A DNA stretch of 64,000 bases from Pycnopodia helianthoides (GCA_032158295.1 CM063251.1:20031433-20095432), one strand, 5' to 3'; positions 46,830 through 56,492 are shown, counted from the stretch's first letter. A program made the numbers and translations. The notes: generated by a model not told the origin, from the letters alone.

Positions 46830-49800
46830 GACCGATTGCGCCACAGAGACTTGCTGGAAGTCTAAATACATTACTCAATTTATTCACACTCATTTCTTGT
46901 TTACCTTGACCCTTTGTAGATTCAACACAAGCTGGCAGCGTTCTTCGACCAGCAGAGGTCGAATGGGATGTACGTACAAGGTACTACTGGTCTGATTCCT
47001 GCCTCGGTAGAACATTCTCTGCAATATCATTGTAGTGTGGGATATGGTCTGCATGCCTCTCTCTGCCGTGAGTATAATAATGAAACATTCTGTGAAACAT
47101 TTCAGATCCGAATCTTCAAAAGAGAGAATAATGTCTAGGTCAATTTGATCAACATAGAGGTCAAACCGACCACGATTCTGGGTCTACTTCTAGTAGAACT
47201 AGACCAGTGTGTCTTGGGGTGGGGGGGGGGGGGGGAGACCCGTTGAAAACGAGGACTTAAAAAAAGGGATCTGGGTGTTGATAGAGCAAGGACGTCCCAG
47301 CTCTGTTTTCCTGTACTAAACCAAAGGGGAACATAGTTAAAAAAAGAAACAGCGAAGTCCAAACAATGGGAGAACAAAGAGAAGTCCTCAATTTACGGGG
47401 TCGACAAACAAGAGTGGGTGCTCATGATTCAAATCTGGGACCTATAGATGAAAGTAAGAGGCCCCCGATTGCAGGTGAATGTACTTGGGTATTAAAGCAT
47501 TTACATACGAAGAGTGGACCTGAGAACAAAAAAGGTCCACACAAGGCAGGGTTTTGAAACACTATGTGGACTTACACACGTCCACACAGTGTTTTTGTTT
47601 ATAATGTTGGAGACTAATGATTTTCATTAAGTGTACAGAACAAAGGAATGTCCACAGAGGGTGTGTAACACAGAGCTTGGTTTTTTTGTGCGTGAGGAGC
47701 AGTTGGAGTGAATTCTAAAATATTGACCTGGGCCCAATTTCATAGAGCTGCTAAGCACAACAATTTGTTTTAGCTAGAAATTTCTTCATTGATAAAAACA
47801 GGGTTACCAACAAAATTTCCATGTGTTGCATATTGCTTGTTACTGGTATTCAGCTGTTGTTTGCTTATTCTGAAAATCACGTGGAAATTTGGTTGGTATT
47901 CCTGTTTTTATCAATGAAGAAATTTCATGCTAAGCAAATTGTCGTGCTTAGCAGCTCTATGAAATTGGGCCCTGAAAACAAAGTCATCTTTTATTGGGTT
48001 GGAAACTATAACAGCAAACCTTTGTTTGCAACCACAGTTAAAATGTCGTTCAAACAGAGAGTGCCCGGCACTATCAGCAACATTTTATTTACATAAATGA
48101 GTGACCTTTTTTACAAGTATTTCTCACTGGAAATTATAGTTCGTTAATTCAGGAAGAGAAGGGGGCCAGGTGCGCCCGGCCATCACCAGTTTGTTCCATT
48201 TTCATCCCCATTAACCATCCTCCACCATTTAACCATCCTCCACCATGGCTACCACAAATCCCCTCAGACAATATTCCGACATGCACTCTTGAGGGGGTTG
48301 TTGTCCCATTACCAATAAGCCATTTGCGTGTTAGATTTGAATATTGTCTGGTACAATGACGTACTTAATCACAAGTTACCACTTAAGTTTGAATTCCGCG
48401 GACTATAGAGACAGTTGCTATGTCTCATGATTCGGGGCAAGCTTTTGCGTAGTTACGTAAGAGACGGCGAACACCCATACACAATTCTGAATGAATGTGT
48501 ATGGCACAATGGTACCAGGGTTTGCTTATCTGGAGGTTTCTATACAAAAGCTTGCCCCGAACCATTTGACATAGCAACTGTGTCTATAGTCTGAGGAATT
48601 TAGATTTAACCAGTAACTTGTGACTAAGCAAGTCATTGTACCAGACATTATTCAAATCCAACTCGCAAATGGCTTATTACATTCATTTAACACCCAATAA
48701 CACCCATAGCGACGAGTTTCTCGTTATTCCATCCCGCAGTTGCATGTGGACCGGGACGATACAGCAGGGTCGGCAGGGTGAAGTGTTCACAGTGCCCCGT
48801 CGGTACGTATCAGACGTCATACGGTGCCAGGGACTGTTCACCATGTCCACCCAATCAAATCACCTTCATGACCGGTTCAACTTCTCCGAAGCAATGTCGA
48901 GGTATAGCAAAATCATTTCAATAATAATTCTCTGCCTTCACAAACAGGTCTGTACAATGTTAATGTCACGATTAACTAATAATAGGAAAATAATAAAATA
49001 TATTGTGTTCTGACAAGAAGCAGAATATTTGATTACAGGGAAGGTATACCTTTGGTAATTACTCAGAAAATAAATGACCATACTTTACTTGTTTTTTGTC
49101 GTAGATGTTAAATGTTTTTCTCTATTTCCTAAAGTATTTTTTTCTCTATTTCTGTTTTGCTTTCTCAGTGAAATCTTTCGTGATTGTCAGTATAGTTGGA
49201 GGCGTCGCCCTGTGTTTTCTTGCAGTGCTTGTACTGTCATTTTTCCTACGAAGGTAAGTGGCTAAATGTTTTAGATTTTTTTTCCCCCATAGAAACATGA
49301 GGGTAAATCACTTGCCTCGGGACATTTGGCTCAATACAAACTATGAAACTTTAACTGTGCCTCATTTTTAAAGTTATTGCATACACATTTCAAAGTTCAA
49401 ACTTGGAAAGACAGTTTATACCGGTTGAAAGTTGATGAGCAGTTGATCATGAATAGAAAGGACATTCCGCATGCACCAATGTGAAACTTGCCGAACTGAC
49501 CGTAACGAAGCATGTCATCGACATGAACCCAACCACCGTACGCAGTTGGCAAACATGTCGTCTGTCTTCCTTTGTGAACACAAATACAAGATGCATATTG
49601 TGTCACGGTGTGCCGACTTGTCCCAAAGAAGGCAAACTAGGCGAACAGGGTTTAATTTCATGGCTCTGCGGAATTCTGCGCTTTTACGGAGCCCTTGTAG
49701 CACATAATTCTATGATACGTAAGCGCAGAAATCCGCGGTAAGCAGAGCCATGAAATTGGGCCCAAATGCCTCGTCCACATTGATCTTTTCCCCTAAAATG

Positions 49801-52800
49801 TACTTACACTCTACAAAACTTCCATGATGATTGTGAAAAAAAACATTCACCAATTGGGATAGATGATTAGTCTTGGCGTGGCCGGTTATGTCTTGATTTA
49901 CTACTTTTATGTCGATAGTTCATATGACAATGTTACCTCGTTGAAATCTAATTCACAGATCGGGTAGACAAAGCAGAAAGAAATCGGCCGAGGAGCACGA
50001 ACTTGTTGCGATCTTAAACTCTGATACCGAAGAGGCATCGACAGACACAGAGTCTGAGAGAAACTACACCTCACACACTAAGGTCTCTCGGGCAGTGCAC
50101 AAGAGCAAGTTAGAGGGACTCCTCGATGAAACCTCGAGTGACGAAGATATACAATCACAGATATATCGCACAACCACTTTTGTTGACCAGTCAACTGCTG
50201 ATAACGACGAGGAGGTGGATATTTTAAACGTGAGACGTCAGGAATCCAAACATGATCAAGACGATGATGAACAAGACCTGGACGATTCCACTCAGAAGAG
50301 TGATGTACTTGTATCATTTGCAAGTCCGCGCGATGAGGATTCTGCTTTCAAACTAGAACCCAACGATTCCCGATTTAAGTATGCAGATCAAGTAGGGCAA
50401 ACGATCAATGAACCGATTGATGATTCTGACCATTCGCGAATAACCTACGACTTGGTTCAGATTGACCAACCTCAGTACTCAGCTCATCACTTAGCGTATG
50501 ACGAACCAATAGTTCCACACTACACTCCACAACACAAGACATCTGTTGAGGCCCAACTGACACCAAGACATTCTTGGGGCCCGATTGATCATCCGGACGC
50601 GTCGCTTCACTCTGCCTCCCTGGAGCACGTCAATCAAGCACATGACCAACCCACCTTGCCACGCCCACAACAGTATCTAGAAACATCACTCCCTTCGAGA
50701 CGTTCCTCCCATGTTCATAGCCTACCAAAGGAGTCATTCCATCAAGGTCAACCACACTCACCATCTCATCAACAACTTCAAAATGAGGACGTCCACGCAT
50801 CCCACAGGTTCTTACCACCGCTTTCCAATGCCAGTTTAATCCCGAGGTCTCCATCAACCGGCCGTCGACCCACTCCACCCGTCAGTCCGTCTCTAATCTC
50901 CATGGACAGCAGGGCAAACTCTTTGCCATTCCGGCCACATAGATCTCCGAGCTCTTCTGAACCAGAGAGTCCACGATCAAGAAGAGAAAGTCTTACAGCT
51001 CCCATCAGTGATTCATTCCCTCAAGGATCTTTCTTAAGACCACCTGATCTCTCCAAGTCTGACAGGAATATTGAAATAAAAGATTTCGTAGCAGAACAAG
51101 CTCGTCTCTCACCAAGAGAAGACAGGCCGATGTCAAGTAAGTCCTACCTGCCGAGATCATCTTTTGCACCTGCTGATCTCTCTGATTCAGATTCGGAGTT
51201 CGAAATCGAAAATCAAGACCATCTTTTGCCCAGAGAAGACATTCCGAGATCCAGGAGCAGTAGTAGGCCTCAACTGCCGAGATCCCTAATTATGCTTCCT
51301 GAACCTGAAGATTCTGACTCGGAACTAGAAATTGAGAATTTCCTTTCCGAGGGAGACCATCTGATGCCTAGAGAAGACATTCCGAGATCCAGGAGCAGTA
51401 GTAGGCCTCAACTGCCGAGATCCTCAATCATTCTTCCTGAACCTGTAGATTCTGACTCGGAACTAGAAATGGATAATTCCTTCTCCGAGAGAGACCACCT
51501 TTTGCCCAGAGAAGACATTCCGAGATCCAGGAGCAGTAGTAAGCCTCAACTGCCGAGATCCTCAATAATGCTTCCTGAACCTGTAGATTCTGAATCTGAA
51601 CTAGAAATTGACCATCTATTGCCCAGAGAAGACATTCCCAGATCCAGGAGCAGTAGTAAGCCTCAACTGCCGAGATCCCTAATTATGCTTCCTGAACCTG
51701 AAGATTCTGACTCGGAACTAGAAATTGATAATTCCTTCTCCGAGAGAGACCACCTTTTGCCCAGAGAAGACATTCCGAGATCCAGGAGCAGTAGTAAGCC
51801 TCAACTGCCGAGATCCTCAATAATGCTTCCTGAACCTGTAGATTCTGAATCTGAACTAGAAATTGACCATCTATTGCCCAGAGAAGACATTCCCAGATCC
51901 AGGAGCAGTAGTAAGCCTCAACTGCCGATGTCCTCAATCATGCTTCCTGAACCTGTCGATTCTGACTCGGTCCTAGAAATTGAGAATTTCGTCTCCGAGA
52001 GAGAAATTTTTTTGCCCAGAGAAGACATTCCGAGATCCAGGAGCAGTAGTAAGCCTCAACTGCCGATGTCCTCAATCATGCTTCCTGAACCTGTAGATTC
52101 TGACTCAGAACTAGAAATTGAGAGTTTCGTCTCCGAGAGAGACAATCTTTTGCCCAGAGAAGACATTCCCAGATCCAGGAGCAGTAGTAAGCCTCACCTA
52201 CCGAGATCCTCGGTCATGCTTTCTGAACTCGCGGACTCGTATTCCCACTCGGAAGTGAAAAAAGAGAATTTTGTACCGGAGATCCGTCAAGTGTCGAGAC
52301 AAGACAGCTTACGTTCCGCTAGGTCTTCCAAACCAGAGATCTCACCACGCAGGAGCTCTGTGTCAACTCTGATCGCATCTTATCAATCTTTAACCAGAGC
52401 TGGTCCGGGGTCTTCTCCTCCTTCATTTGCCAGTCTTATCTCTCCAGATATTAGATCAGTAGGTCCGTCTTCACCCAAAGCATCCTCTTTTCTCTCTCCT
52501 GGACAACCAAACACGGTCCCTTCCCTCATGCCTTCTTCGACATCAGAGAGTGTCAGGGAAGATCTGACTCAGAGCAGACATAGCCATCGAGCTACTTCAG
52601 GAAGTATTGAGCCTGACATCTATGCAGACACCTCTTCTCTTGCACGGTCTCCCGGAGATACAATCCAACAGAATCAGTCCAGGGTACTAACGCGTCCAAG
52701 TTCCAATAATGAACACCTCTTAGGTAGTAAGTTTAAGCCAGAGTCCCAACCAAGCATTATTTCAATACAGAAGTCTGTTTTGTCTGCTGAAGAGCCAACA

Positions 52801-54272
52801 CTGGCCAGGGGTCCTCACATTTTACTGGTAGACCAATGAATCCCTTCAAGCAGCGACGACTAAGACGAGAGTCTCTTGCGGCACAAGTGTCGTCTCATCA
52901 TACTTCAAGTATGCCATCTCAACAATCAATACCTCACCATTCTCAAGCGTCTCTTAACGCTGCTCCGTCAGCCGCCTCTACAGCAACCCCTCCTTTAGAG
53001 ACTCCGCCTCCTCCTCCTCCTGCAAACCCCAATGTAAAGAAAGCATCTACGTTAACTATGCATGTTCGTGTGTCATCGACCCGTGTCCCTGCACCAACGT
53101 CCAGTACCCTCGCCCCTGCTCCTCCTCTTCCCCCTCCTCCAGCTGATGATGGCCCACCTCCCGGAGCCCCTCCTCCACAGGGAAGTACGGGAGCCCCTAA
53201 CGAACATCCACTTCCTACTGGAAACCCCACAGCAGCGTTGATCAATCAAGCAAAGAGGAGGAAATCGGGTCCTAAGTTTCTGGTGTCGGAGAGTGTAAAG
53301 GAAGTATCGAGGACTAAGCTTCTCAGTCGGGTTTCCGCGACTCGTGTCCCTGCACCAACGTCCAGTACCCCCGCCCCTGCTCCTGCGCCCCCTCCTCCTC
53401 TTCCCCCTCCTCCAGCTGATGATGGCCCACCTCCCGGAGCCCCTCCTCCACAGGGAAGTACGGGAGCCCCTAACGAACATCCACTTCCTACTGGAAACCC
53501 CACAGCAGCGTTGATCAATCAAGCAAAGAGGAGGAAATCGGGTCCTAAGTTTCTGGTGTCGGAGAGTGTAAAGGAAGTCTCGAGGACTAAGCTTCTCAGT
53601 CGGGTTTCCGCGACTCGTGTCCCTGCACCAACGTCCAGTACCCCCGCCCCTGCTCCTGCGCCCCCTCCTCCTCTTCCCCCTCCTCCAGCTGATGATGGCC
53701 CACCTCCCGGAGCCCCTCCTCCACAGGGAAGTACGGGAGCCCCTAACGAACATCCACTTCCTACTGGAAACCCCACAGCAGCGTTGATCAATCAAGCAAA
53801 GAGGAGGAAATCGGGTCCTAAGTTTCTGGTGTCGGAGAGTGTAAAGGAAGTCTCGAGGACTAAGCTTCTCAGTCGGGTTTCCGCGACTCGTGTCCCTGCA
53901 CCAACGTCCAGTACCCCCGCCCCTGCTCCTGCGCCCCCTCCTCCTCTTCCCCCTCCTCCAGCTGATGATGGCCCACCTCCCGGAGCCCCTCCTCCACAGG
54001 GAAGTACGGAAGCCCCTAACGAACATCCACTCCCTACTGGAAACCCCATAGCAGCGTTGATCAATCAAGCAAAGAGTAGGAAATCAGGTCCTAAGTTTCT
54101 GGTGTCGGAGAGCGTAAAAGAAGTCTCTAAGACCAAGCTCCGTGTCCCTGCACGGTCGTCCAGTACAGCACTACCCCCGTCACCTGAACCGTCTGGCAGC
54201 ACTCCTGTACCACCTGGCGTTATACCACCACCCCCTCCTCCGCCGCCCATGCCGCCTCTACTTCTAGATTAA
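38572..54272 (+). CDS. Ig/GCC2-GCC3 single-pass receptor with giant repeat-rich cytoplasmic tail
   Basis: Exons 38572-38677, 39376-39765, 40551-40808, 41165-41254, 41775-41903, 42714-43007, 43483-43808, 46920-47067, 48710-48901, 49169-49253, 49959-~52683 and ~52809-54272, nearly all phase 1 at their joins, about 2068 residues. Residues 1-35 include a hydrophobic signal-like stretch (IVFLVRVIAIFVV). Three Ig-like domains follow: ~45-160 (no canonical Cys pair), ~166-250 (DAGVYVC) and ~325-421 (LACLP, FLWRRP, DTGILEC). An acidic linker of two small exons separates Ig2 and Ig3. Residues 422-575 are an unrecognised cysteine-bearing region. Residues ~585-640 are a GCC2/GCC3 (ephrin-receptor-like) repeat (CGPGRYS; KCSQCPVGTYQ; DCSPCPP). 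The membrane helix is FVIVSIVGGVALCFLAVLVL at ~647-668. The tail has no catalytic domain. Likely a cell-surface adhesion or recognition receptor; ligand unknown. The last junction is uncertain, see 52684-52839. Confidence 0.8.
39766..40550. other. Receptor intron 2
   Basis: Intron between the first two Ig-like exons; a C run sits at 39857-39865. No other feature. Introns 1 (38678-39375), 4 (41255-41774) and 5 (41904-42713) are likewise plain, apart from the fold-back at 41395. Confidence 0.6.
41395..41545. mobile_element. Fold-back MITE-like repeat in receptor intron 4
   Basis: Arms around GGGCGCCATTTCAGCAAGCA and CTTACTGAAATGGCGTCCAG are inverse of each other. The left arm also matches 36003-36050 in inverse orientation. 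Non-coding. Confidence 0.55.
44018..44091 (-). pseudogene. tRNA-Asn pseudogene 1
   Basis: Anticodon arm (GTT) and D arm are intact, but the 3' acceptor strand is replaced by unrelated A/T-rich sequence and the 5' acceptor reads GTCGCTG. Confidence 0.8.
44185..44258 (-). tRNA. tRNA-Asn(GTT) 2
   Basis: Full cloverleaf of 74 nt; 5' GTCTCTG pairs with CAGGGAC, anticodon loop CTGTTAA. One substitution in the variable loop. D-loop variant GGTTAGCGC. Confidence 0.9.
44352..44425 (-). pseudogene. tRNA-Asn(GTT)-like 3, stem mismatches
   Basis: Has G10 to T in the D stem, a C-A mismatch in the acceptor stem (AAGGACG end) and a C-A mismatch in the T stem (GGCGG/CCACC). Probably non-functional. Confidence 0.7.
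44518..44591 (-). tRNA. tRNA-Asn(GTT) 4
   Basis: Consensus copy with all stems paired, D-loop variant GGTCAGCGC, anticodon GTT, discriminator G. Confidence 0.95.
44686..44759 (-). tRNA. tRNA-Asn(GTT) 5
   Basis: Same 74-nt sequence as copy 4. Confidence 0.95.
44857..44930 (-). tRNA. tRNA-Asn(GTT) 6
   Basis: Consensus copy with the GGTTAGCGC D-loop variant. Confidence 0.95.
45026..45099 (-). tRNA. tRNA-Asn(GTT) 7
   Basis: Consensus copy, GGTCAGCGC variant; T-run downstream reads ATAATTTTAAAC. Confidence 0.95.
45193..45266 (-). pseudogene. tRNA-Asn(GTT)-like 8, stem mismatches
   Basis: Block-duplicate of copy 3 with the same D-stem, acceptor and T-stem defects plus a further mismatch closing the anticodon stem (CCGAC). 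Confidence 0.7.
45359..45432 (-). tRNA. tRNA-Asn(GTT) 9
   Basis: Block-duplicate of copy 4 (offset 841 bp); consensus sequence. Confidence 0.95.
45526..45599 (-). tRNA. tRNA-Asn(GTT) 10
   Basis: Block-duplicate of copy 5 (offset 840 bp); consensus sequence. Confidence 0.95.
45693..45766 (-). tRNA. tRNA-Asn(GTT) 11
   Basis: Block-duplicate of copy 6 (offset 836 bp); GGTTAGCGC variant. Confidence 0.95.
45862..45935 (-). pseudogene. tRNA-Asn(GTT)-like 12, T and acceptor mismatches
   Basis: D stem intact, unlike copies 3 and 8, but it shares their acceptor (C5-A68) and T-stem (C-A) mismatches. Confidence 0.6.
46030..46103 (-). tRNA. tRNA-Asn(GTT) 13
   Basis: C to T in the anticodon stem (GTTTGG) leaves a G-U wobble pair; otherwise consensus. 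Confidence 0.85.
46233..46306 (-). pseudogene. tRNA-Asn(GTT)-like 14, T-loop change
   Basis: The invariant TTC of the T loop reads TCC, altering the B box and the pseudouridine-55 site. Other arms are intact. Confidence 0.6.
46436..46509 (-). tRNA. tRNA-Asn(GTT) 15
   Basis: D stem reads GTGC instead of GCGC (wobble pair) and one variable-loop base differs; B box intact. Confidence 0.8.
46608..46681 (-). tRNA. tRNA-Asn(GTT) 16
   Basis: Consensus copy, GGTCAGCGC variant, in a distinct spacer context. Confidence 0.93.
46777..46850 (-). tRNA. tRNA-Asn(GTT) 17
   Basis: Position 66 is T, giving a G-U wobble at the base of the acceptor stem. The gene ends 69 bp before receptor exon 8. Confidence 0.88.
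47731..47972. mobile_element. Fold-back MITE, family A (copy 2)
   Basis: GGGCCCAATTTCATAGAGCT at the left and its inverse AGCTCTATGAAATTGGGCCC at the right. The inner arms are also complementary over most of the element (AAATTTCTTCATTGATAAAA / TTTTATCAATGAAGAAATTT). Confidence 0.9.
48313..48678. mobile_element. Fold-back element with ~130-bp arms, beside exon 9
   Basis: AATAAGCCATTTGCGTG at 48313 mirrors ACTCGCAAATGGCTTATT at 48661-48678, and the similarity runs inward to CGGGGCAAGCTTTTG / CAAAAGCTTGCCCCG. The right end is 31 bp from the acceptor of exon 9. Transcripts through this intron would carry a long hairpin next to the splice site. Confidence 0.88.
49254..49958. other. Receptor intron 10
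   Basis: Phase-2 intron between the membrane-helix exon and the cytoplasmic exon. Apart from the MITE at 49648 no feature was found. Confidence 0.6.
49648..49763. mobile_element. Fold-back MITE, family A-like, short (copy 3)
   Basis: GGTTTAATTTCATGGCTCTG at the left and CAGAGCCATGAAATTGGGCC at the right; a diverged subfamily (GGCTCTG instead of GAGCTGC). In receptor intron 10. Confidence 0.8.
51090..52255 (+). repeat. Coding repeats in receptor tail: REDIPRSRSSSKPQLPRSS units
   Basis: Eight clear copies plus one diverged leading copy. Each reads LLPREDIPRSRSSSKPQLPR, then SSIMLPEPVDSDSELEI, and some add a spacer (DNSFSERDH). Unit length alternates between about 105 and 153 bp. Every unit has a basic Ser cluster (RSRSSS) next to an acidic Ser cluster (DSDSELE), a layout suited to phosphorylation by basophilic kinases and CK2; this is inference. 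Confidence 0.9.
52684..52839 (+). other. Junction between the two tail reading frames
   Basis: The tail frame from 49959 ends at TGA 52837-52839. The next open frame (to 54272) overlaps by the four bases ATGA and is open from 52791. A GT at 52684 (AGG|GTACTAAC) and an AG at 52808 (CTGGCCAG|GGG) would make a 125-nt phase-0 intron that joins them, giving ...QNQSR then GSSHFTGRPMNPF. Alternatives are a single-base indel in the assembly between 52791 and 52839, a programmed frameshift, or a true stop at 52839 with the second frame unused. Confidence 0.5.
52980..54150 (+). repeat. 273-bp coding tandem repeat, Pro-rich (4 units)
   Basis: Units step by exactly 273 bp (91 codons), seen at 53246, 53519, 53792 and 54065, with a partial leading unit. 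Each encodes RVSATRVPAPTSSTPAPAP, a PPPPLPPPPADDGPPPGAPP block, EHPLPTGNPTAALINQ and AKRRKSGPKFLVSESVKEVS. The middle copies are nearly identical in DNA, so the expansion is recent. Poly-proline blocks of this kind bind SH3, EVH1 or profilin partners. The ALINQAKRRKSG segment is faintly like an actin-binding WH2 motif, but I would not assign it. Confidence 0.92.
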
Positions 54273-54406
54273 ATCAAAATTGCGCCTGTAAAAATAATGT
54301 CTACCTTTTGAATTGTTTTCATTTGAATTTAATATTATGTAATAATATACTAATCATTCTTATTGCTCTGGAAATATTGCGTTAATGTTAAAGTTAAACA
54401 AAGACA

Positions 54407-54412
54407 AATAAA
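54407..54412 (+). promoter_or_regulatory. Candidate poly(A) signal of the receptor gene
   Basis: AATAAA 135 bp after the stop codon at 54272, in A/T-rich sequence. Confidence 0.5.
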
Positions 54413-54799
54413 CCGAGAATATGTGCAGCGACGCATTGTTTCCCTTTTAAAGCACGTGGCCAACGTCGGTAACTTTCAAACGACCAGTATCCAAACTTTG
54501 TGTGACCCCCATCACATACCCCCTAAGAAACCTGGTAAAGTTTAAGCTCAATCGGTCATTGAAGTCAGGAGGAAATAGTGAAAAACCACATCACTTTTGT
54601 CAAACATCGGCTTTCGGACTCGCAGAATCAAAATTCTTTTTTTAATCAAAGCAAAGTTATGCACTCCCTTGAGTGAATTCATGGATCTATACACTGAACA
54701 AATAAATAATGACAAATGACTTTGCTGATTATCAGTATACCCTAAAAAAGGTTCAACATTAGTTGGTTTCGTTTCATTTAATTTATTTATTTTATTATT
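54413..54799. other. Downstream flank of receptor gene
   Basis: No coding exon or RNA gene seen. Confidence 0.4.
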
Positions 54800-55053
54800 T
54801 CTGGTTGTGAAGCCAAGAATTCTCAGAAAAGCGAACTTAACCACTATACTAGCAAAGAACCATGGAGACAAGACAATTAAGGAAGTTTCAGTATTAGATG
54901 AGGGAGGAGAACCCAAGAGAATTATTCCAGGGAAAACCCACGCGATCGGGTAGGGATTGAAATCACAATCCACATAGTGCCCCAGCGGGATTCGAACCTA
55001 GATAGGAATGCGAGGAAAGTTACCACTCACGCCAACTCGACCACTCCGGTTGC
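54800..55053 (-). mobile_element. tRNA-derived SINE
   Basis: Read on minus, GCAACCGGAGTGGTCGAGTT (A-box region) is followed by GGTTCGAATCCC (B box), then a non-tRNA body (TGGGTTTTCCCTGGAATAAT, CTTGGGTTCTCC). Head, body and orientation fit a tRNA-headed SINE; subfamily not assigned. Confidence 0.7.
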
Positions 55054-56299
55054 TTTTTTTCTAACTCTCATCCATTAAGTTTGACTTAGCAACTCTTTCA
55101 AACCTGAGCCAATCATTTATCAAAGGTAATGATAACTTAAAGAACAATAAGTGTGTTGGGCAAACACTACTACTTTAAGATCTTACCCAAATCTTAAGCG
55201 GGACACAATTTTGATAGTGTTCTTTTTATCTGAAATAAATAAATAAATATTTATATAAAGCAGTTTTCCTGCTAAGCGGCAGTACAAAATGAAAGGTGAA
55301 GCACAGGTGGGGAAAACCGGATTAGAAACTGACTAATACTCAAACTGACCATTAAGAATTACGACTCCATCATGATGGATCAATATAGGCCGGGAATTAA
55401 CGTCCGAACACCCCCAGACCAACTTGGACAGAGGCACGGTCGCGTCGGAAACATCAGACAACACCTGCGCTGACCGCGTGTGTGGCTAGAGAATAAATCT
55501 TGAAACATTCTCGGCAGAGAATATCGTCCGGAAAGATATCAAAAAGTATGGTTTACTGAGAGTCCGAAGATCGAAGGTCCTTGAGCGAAGTTGTTGGGCC
55601 ATTTACCCCCTGGCTGATGCGTGTTTTAACGGTTATGGGCGGCCGGTTTGAATAAGTCACGTACGAAGCTCGTCTGAGCGTTATTTACAGTTGAATTGTT
55701 GGCGATGCTTTAATGTAGTTATGCAAGTCGGGTTGTTATTATGTGGTGATTGCTGTTCTACACATGTACATTGCCAAAACAGCACATTCAATCACTCAAA
55801 ATGACCAAGTCCTTCCAAAATATCAGTATCTGCAACACAAAGGTTAAACCCAAAGATCTATAGAGTATTGATATATCGATTATCAGATTTGTTGCTAGTT
55901 GATGACGAAGCTATATCTATCATCAGCTTTTGCCTCCATAGTTCAGTTCAATTTTTAGTAAATTACTGTGAAGTACACGTCCTCGGTAACCATCCAACGC
56001 AATGACGCCCTTCATCCATCCAGTCATCGAAACAATTAATTGAATCTCATTAATAGGTCATTTGGTAGTAAAAGTTACATTGGGTTTCACACGATGGTTT
56101 TACGATCAGCGTAAACGGATCATTTTGACTGATCGAGCACTGCGACTAACAGTAACACGCAGTGCTTCGTTAGCAGCGCGTGGTTTCAATTTAATACATC
56201 GGTTTCAAAAGACCCTTCCCATGAACTTATGTAAATTGCACATCGCGCGTGCGCACTGACACTTTAATTGGCAAAAATAAGGTAACATCGCTCCTTTCT
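55054..56299. other. Intergenic, no gene seen
   Basis: A short AAATAAATAAATAAAT microsatellite is at 55235-55250. No supported coding or RNA feature. Confidence 0.4.
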
Positions 56300-56492
56300 G
56301 GGCCCAATTTCATAGAGCTGCTGAAGCAGAAAATGTTGCTTAACAATTGCCTGCTAGGCAGAAATGAGCAGGATACCAGTCACAAATTGTACATGTGGTA
56401 TGGTGGTTTGGCTGGTAACCTTATTCTGGTAAGCATAGTTTCCTTGTGCTTAGCTACTTTTTGTGCTTAAGCAGCTCTATGAAATTGGGCCC
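56300..56492. mobile_element. Fold-back MITE, family A (copy 4)
   Basis: GGGCCCAATTTCATAGAGCT / AGCTCTATGAAATTGGGCCC ends. The internal CTGGTAACCTTATTCTGGT matches the copy at 21720, so the two belong to the same subfamily. Confidence 0.9.

Larger units (their letters stand above)
43809..46919. other. Receptor intron 7, host of the tRNA-Asn array
   Basis: This 3.1 kb phase-0 intron is filled almost wholly by 17 minus-strand tRNA-Asn genes and pseudogenes from 44018 to 46850. Spacers are 90-130 bp. On the minus strand each gene is followed within about ten bases by TTTT (for example ATTATTTTGAAC), a Pol III terminator. The spacers fall into families: the block at 44352-44930 recurs at 45193-45766 (offset ~840 bp), and 46233 and 46436 share a 203-bp unit. 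Confidence 0.85.
47068..48709. other. Receptor intron 8 with two fold-back elements
   Basis: Contains a G run (47219-47235), a family A MITE (47731-47972) and a large fold-back (48313-48678). The part at 47500-47690 has several short GTCCACA motifs in both orientations, probably remains of another element. Confidence 0.6.

Noticed and set aside
48636..49013. Alternative frame through exon 9 (SRSCMWTGTIQQ)
   Set aside because: It is out of phase with exon 8; the phase-1 frame gives a clear GCC2/GCC3 cysteine pattern.
52727..52770. 44-nt intron with GTAAGT donor joining the tail frames
   Set aside because: Length has the right remainder, but the downstream frame meets a stop at 52788.
53246..54064. 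Minus-strand Gly-rich open frames of 90 codons repeated every 273 bp
   Set aside because: Reverse shadows of the proline-rich coding repeat.
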